The notes beneath the pieces were generated by a model. That model saw only the letters and a program-made list of their open reading frames with translations, ran no database searches and was not told where the DNA came from. Of a stretch of DNA of 8,616 nucleotides, positions 5,795-8,616 are shown one piece after another. The position numbers and the translations under genes are program-made. Location of the stretch: contig CALBSL010000102.1 of assembly GCA_937968025.1 (NCBI GenBank), positions 1 through 8,616 of the forward strand, read 5' to 3'. The DNA is from an uncultured bacterium. Its GTDB lineage: Bacteria > Patescibacteriota > Patescibacteriia > 2-12-FULL-60-25. The first letter of the stretch is position 1, and every line of letters begins with the position of its first letter.

Positions 5795-6991
5795 TCAGAT
5801 CATGGCCTTGATGGAGCGGGCGACTTCTGGCCGCCTTGCCTCGCGACAGGCCTGCAAAATCGTGGTTTTTAGCGCTCCGTTGTTTCTCGCCCAAGCGAAG
5901 GTGAGGCGAATATCCTTGTCATACGCACGCTCGGGACAGGTGTCCATGATAAAGCGCATGGCGGAATAGAGATATCGTAAACGCCGAGTCTTCTGTGTGG
6001 ATAGCAGAGCGATCTCGGGCACGGTCGCCACGAGTCCACCCGATGGATCAACAATGACCACATGATCTTTCCAGGCCACCCCACAATAGGCGTGACCAGA
6101 AACCCGATCATCATCTTCCTGCTCGGCTCCGAATGGGTTCAGATCCATCATATCCGCCAGGTACCGCGCTTTCACACCTTTTAGCGCATCGGCGATTTCG
6201 GGATGAAGTTTTGCTGATTGGAGAAATTCGATAGCTGCCGTAAACAGCAGCGCATGATGGCGACATACGCACCACTGTTTTTCCATAATCACTCCCAATG
6301 CCACTTTTTTATTTGGGATAAACCATTCTTTATCATCAAGATGGCCACCTTTGGCCATATCATGACAGTACGGAAACCGCTTCAGAATATCATCATTGAT
6401 AGCCCGAAGAATCACGAGAGTTGTCGGAGCGCCACCCTGTTCCGCGTAGCGATTCAGGCTCTGTGCCAGTGAAGACAAGTAGGCGTGGAGAAAGGGGTCT
6501 TTCTGCTTATCCCAGTCCACCACGATCGCCTCCATCTTTTTCAAGCCATCCGGAAGATACACCCCTCCTTGAACGTTTGAAATGCTCGTGATTCGCGGCC
6601 GCCCCTGATATGTATCTTCCTCCACCTCCTTGGGGCTATTCCCCACGTGCAATCGCGTGTACGCCTGAAAGGCGACCTGTTTTGGAGGCTCAATCTGCTG
6701 CCCCGCGTGCCGTGCGGATCGCTCAAGATAGTCACGAAGCCCACCAGCACTCGCGAAAGACACGAATCGACCACCCGATGCTCGATCAAGTCCAACAAAC
6801 CCATCCACGTCCTTTCCCGAGATTTGTACGGCATGATTCTCTCTGTCAGGCGTAGTCAGCCCAAAGACCTGTGGGTATTTCAACTCTTGTGCGAGCCACT
6901 CTTTCGACGAAGGCCGCTTGGGTGGCTCCGGTGGAAGAACACCGATTCCCCGCAGAAACGTTTTTACTCCGTTGGGCGCAGAAGGTTGCAT
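5795..6991 (-). CDS. Hypothetical protein with EDR1/transglutaminase-like Cys-His-Asp core
   Basis: This 398-residue protein has no signal peptide or membrane helix, so it is probably cytoplasmic. The N-terminal half (1-150) is unrecognised, with a Pro/Lys-rich stretch at 20-29. The C-terminal half contains CVCRHHALLFTAA (241-253), SGHAYCGVAWK (298-308) and VVIVDPSGG (311-319). This order of Cys (C243, alternatively C241), H300 and D315 is that of the transglutaminase-like papain fold. The 'VCRHhALLF' box closely resembles the core of the EDR1/CTR1 N-terminal peptidase-like domain of plants and related bacterial proteins. All three candidate catalytic residues are present, so protease, transglutaminase or amidase chemistry is possible but unproven. 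ATG 6991 follows a TATACT -10 by 6 nt. The gene diverges from prmC and stands alone, with no toxin/antitoxin or secretion partner next to it. Confidence 0.6.
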   Translation of the reverse strand: MQPSAPNGVKTFLRGIGVLPPEPPKRPSSKEWLAQELKYPQVFGLTTPDRENHAVQISGKDVDGFVGLDRASGGRFVSFASAGGLRDYLERSARHAGQQIEPPKQVAFQAYTRLHVGNSPKEVEEDTYQGRPRITSISNVQGGVYLPDGLKKMEAIVVDWDKQKDPFLHAYLSSLAQSLNRYAEQGGAPTTLVILRAINDDILKRFPYCHDMAKGGHLDDKEWFIPNKKVALGVIMEKQWCVCRHHALLFTAAIEFLQSAKLHPEIADALKGVKARYLADMMDLNPFGAEQEDDDRVSGHAYCGVAWKDHVVIVDPSGGLVATVPEIALLSTQKTRRLRYLYSAMRFIMDTCPERAYDKDIRLTFAWARNNGALKTTILQACREARRPEVARSIKAMI

Positions 6992-6997
6992 AGCGAG

Positions 6998-7026
6998 AGT
7001 ATACCATGTGGCTACTTGCGAGAAAA
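6998..7026 (-). promoter_or_regulatory. Extended -10 promoter, leaderless type, for the EDR1-like gene
   Basis: On the minus strand TGG-TATACT (hexamer 7003-6998) is an extended -10 with five of six consensus matches. ATG 6991 follows after exactly 6 nt. The matching -35 (TTTTCT, 7026-7021) is poor, as expected when the TGn extension is present. It overlaps the divergent prmC promoter. Confidence 0.6.
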
Positions 7027-7044
7027 AACGCCCTGTTCTACCGT
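7016..7044 (+). promoter_or_regulatory. Candidate promoter, leaderless type, for prmC
   Basis: TTGCGA (7016-7021), a 17-bp spacer and TACCGT (7039-7044) precede ATG 7051 by 6 nt (GATACT). No Shine-Dalgarno sequence is visible before this ATG. The -35 region shares base 7021 with the -35 region of the opposite promoter, so RNA polymerase binding at the two may compete. Confidence 0.5.
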
Positions 7045-7050
7045 GATACT

Positions 7051-7947
7051 ATGATTCTCCGTGACGCCCTTCATCGCTTCGAGCACGCGTTTGCCGGATC
7101 ACTTTCGCAGGAACACGCTCGACAATCCGCACGGACCCTGCTCGCGGATCTGCTTCGCGTATCCTCGCCGCATCTTCTCAGCCATCTTCAAGAACCCTTT
7201 CCGTCTCGTCTATCACGTCGCTTCGATCAGCTGCTTGTTCGAGCGCAAAATGATGAACCGCTCGCTTATCTGCTTGGTTCTGCGCCGTTCCATGGACACA
7301 CGTTCCTCGTTCGTCGTTCAACGCTGATTCCTCGCCCAGAAACAGAGGAGCTGGTTGATCACGTGCTTGCACAGTGGGAACGTTCTCCTGCAAACAGCGT
7401 CGTCGTGGATATCGGGACTGGTTCAGGGTGTATCGCCGTCAGTCTCGCCGCCGAACGAAGTCCGGATTCCGTGATCGCGACCGATGTGAGCAAACGTGCC
7501 CTGAGGGTAGCACGGAGCAATGCCGAGCGTATTTTGGGACCAGCAGCTGCCTCCCTCACCCTGCTCCAAACTCCGCTCTTCTCTCGTGCGCTGCAGCGAG
7601 TGATCCTTGCGCGTCGACCTGAACGCGTACTAATCGCTGCCAACCTTCCCTATCTCCCCCTTTCAGACCAACAGGCGCTCGCGCGCAGTGTCACCGCTCA
7701 TGAACCCGCACGCGCGCTCTATGCAACCGATCACGGGAATGCGCTTATCGCCCGCTGCCTAGCCCAATTGCGCACGTTTCATCGTCAGCATGCATCTATC
7801 GCATTTGTGGCGTGGTTCGAGTTTGATCCTCCGCAAGCATCAGCCCTTACCCGCATCGCCAAGCGCCTATTTCCTCATGCAGATATTCGCGTACACCAAG
7901 ACAAAAACGGCCGTAGCCGTTTCTTGGAAGTCTGTTCGCGAGATTAA
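7051..7947 (+). CDS. prmC: Peptide chain release factor N5-glutamine methyltransferase PrmC (HemK family)
   Basis: PrmC methylates the glutamine of the GGQ motif in release factors RF1/RF2, using S-adenosylmethionine in the cytosol. This 298-residue protein has the helical N-terminal domain (about 1-80), which includes LAYLLGSAPFHG. IPRPETEEL (93-101) follows, then SAM motif I DIGTGSG (120-126), the acidic TDVS (144-147) and ANLPYL (197-202). The canonical substrate-binding motif is NPPY; here it is N198-L-P-Y201, a variant I associate with CPR homologues. HEPARALYA (217-225) and the C-terminal GRSRFLEV fit the family. ATG 7051 is chosen over the upstream frame from 7006 because the latter lies within the promoter. 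There is no prfA next to it. Its TAA overlaps that of the convergent DUF3048 gene, with no intrinsic terminator between them. Confidence 0.9.
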   Translation: MILRDALHRFEHAFAGSLSQEHARQSARTLLADLLRVSSPHLLSHLQEPFPSRLSRRFDQLLVRAQNDEPLAYLLGSAPFHGHTFLVRRSTLIPRPETEELVDHVLAQWERSPANSVVVDIGTGSGCIAVSLAAERSPDSVIATDVSKRALRVARSNAERILGPAAASLTLLQTPLFSRALQRVILARRPERVLIAANLPYLPLSDQQALARSVTAHEPARALYATDHGNALIARCLAQLRTFHRQHASIAFVAWFEFDPPQASALTRIAKRLFPHADIRVHQDKNGRSRFLEVCSRD

Positions 7948-8616
7948 GGCGCATCGAGACCCGCGAAGATCCGATCGTCTGTCGTCACCTGTATCCAGGT
8001 CGATCCTGCGCGAAGCTCGAGGTCAACACCATCCGTTCCCACAAATTCGATCACCTCGCCTGGCGTGCGTCGCCAACGACCAATAAACTTCTTCCCATCG
8101 CGATAGATGATCGCCTCGCCACTGCCGGTCGTTCGCAGCTTCAACCGTCCTGCGGCATCAAGGATGGACGCATCCGTTTTTATGAGCACCACGTTCGTCG
8201 CAAAAATAGGGTCTTTGCTATTCTGCTTCACCGCCACGGAACGACGATAGGCGTTTACGGCTGGATCATACGTCCAACGCACCGAATACGATCCCCCATA
8301 GGGGATGCGGATCGATGAGGCCTCAGCCACCGTAGACGAAGGCACGGTTGCCGTCGTATAGCGCCACGAGCGAAATGCCGCCGTAGACGTCGCTACCGCC
8401 CCAAAAGAGGAACGGAACCGATCACCCGAGGTTAGAACATGGTGCGGCGCTGGACGACTCGACGTGCGCCAAAATCCGGCCGGTTTTACCATCTCGTCGA
8501 TATTCAAAACCGTAGAGCTCGGAATTCGCGAGAGACGCTCAAGCGCTTCTGGACTCCCACCAACGTGGGCGAATACCGCTTTGTATCCCTCGGCCCAATC
8601 CACAAAATACGGCCGC
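7944..8616 (-). CDS. DUF3048 (YerB-like) protein, 5' end cut by the window edge
   Basis: The 223 visible residues are the C-terminal part of a YerB-family protein; the N-terminus, where a lipoprotein or signal anchor normally lies, is outside the window. The sequence opens with RPYFVDWAEGYKAVFAHVGG, then SPEAL, the end of the well-conserved first DUF3048 domain. The C-terminal domain follows, with VRWTYDPAVNAYRRS, NVVLIKTDASILDAAGRL and AIIYRDGKKFIGRWRR, and ends shortly after GSTWIQV. All of this matches the family pattern of YD..Y.R, NVv, DG..i.G.W and pG.tWi. The family is usually extracytoplasmic and its biochemical role is not established. The TAA stop (7946-7944) shares TTAA with the prmC stop. 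No start site can be judged here. Confidence 0.85.
   Translation of the reverse strand, partial: RPYFVDWAEGYKAVFAHVGGSPEALERLSRIPSSTVLNIDEMVKPAGFWRTSSRPAPHHVLTSGDRFRSSFGAVATSTAAFRSWRYTTATVPSSTVAEASSIRIPYGGSYSVRWTYDPAVNAYRRSVAVKQNSKDPIFATNVVLIKTDASILDAAGRLKLRTTGSGEAIIYRDGKKFIGRWRRTPGEVIEFVGTDGVDLELRAGSTWIQVTTDDRIFAGLDAP

Noticed and set aside
1..8616. CRISPR array, IS element, prophage or attachment site, including integration at the tRNA
   Set aside because: There are no spaced direct repeats, no transposase or integrase motifs, and no repeated copy of the tRNA 3' end in the window.
1..8616. Recoded UGA (Gly) as in some CPR groups
   Set aside because: TGA terminates several genes at natural ends (788, 1266, 4714, 5795) and does not interrupt conserved domains.

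Overview
The window reads as a compact bacterial chromosome segment, most likely from a Candidatus Patescibacteria (CPR) lineage. Reasons: a DUF5671-type membrane protein followed by a small single-pass partner, a PrmC with NLPY instead of NPPY, a Rel protein that stops right after its TGS domain, a DUF3048 (YerB-like) protein, very short intergenic gaps and many lineage-specific hypotheticals. Base composition is moderate to slightly GC-rich by eye. TGA is used as an ordinary stop (for example at 786-788 and 1264-1266), so there is no sign of the UGA recoding known from Gracilibacteria/Absconditabacteria. The phylum is an inference; no rRNA is present.

Layout. 1-87: tail of a probable P-loop GTPase (+). 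129-1266: an overlapping pair, a four-helix membrane protein (DUF5671-like) and a single-pass membrane protein. 1298-1792: unknown acidic helical protein (+), convergent with a small two-helix membrane protein at 1799-2104 (-); the two share a bidirectional terminator built into their 3' ends. 2187-3698: bifunctional-type (p)ppGpp synthetase/hydrolase (+), convergent through a second bidirectional terminator with the parA-parB operon (5502 down to 3728, -). 5631-5707: tRNA-Val(CAC) (-) with its own promoter and terminator. 5795-6991: a 398-residue protein (-) carrying a Cys-His-Asp transglutaminase/EDR1-like core, divergent from prmC (7051-7947, +). 7944-8616: a 5'-truncated DUF3048 protein (-), tail to tail with prmC and sharing a TTAA with it.

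How it works together: parA/parB segregate the chromosome, Rel sets the stringent response, PrmC modifies release factors and the tRNA serves translation. The remaining genes are envelope or unknown proteins. There is no sign of a phage, IS element, CRISPR array or defence island.

The strongest unannotated pattern is in the promoters. At six of the seven protein genes that have a visible intergenic upstream region, a -35/-10 pair with 17-18 bp spacing places the -10 hexamer only 6-7 nt before the start codon. This predicts leaderless mRNAs and settles several start codons. The tRNA promoter (TTGCCA-17-TACAAT), which can be judged independently of any start codon, has the same -35/-10 form. 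The best candidate for new protein biology is the EDR1/transglutaminase-like protein.
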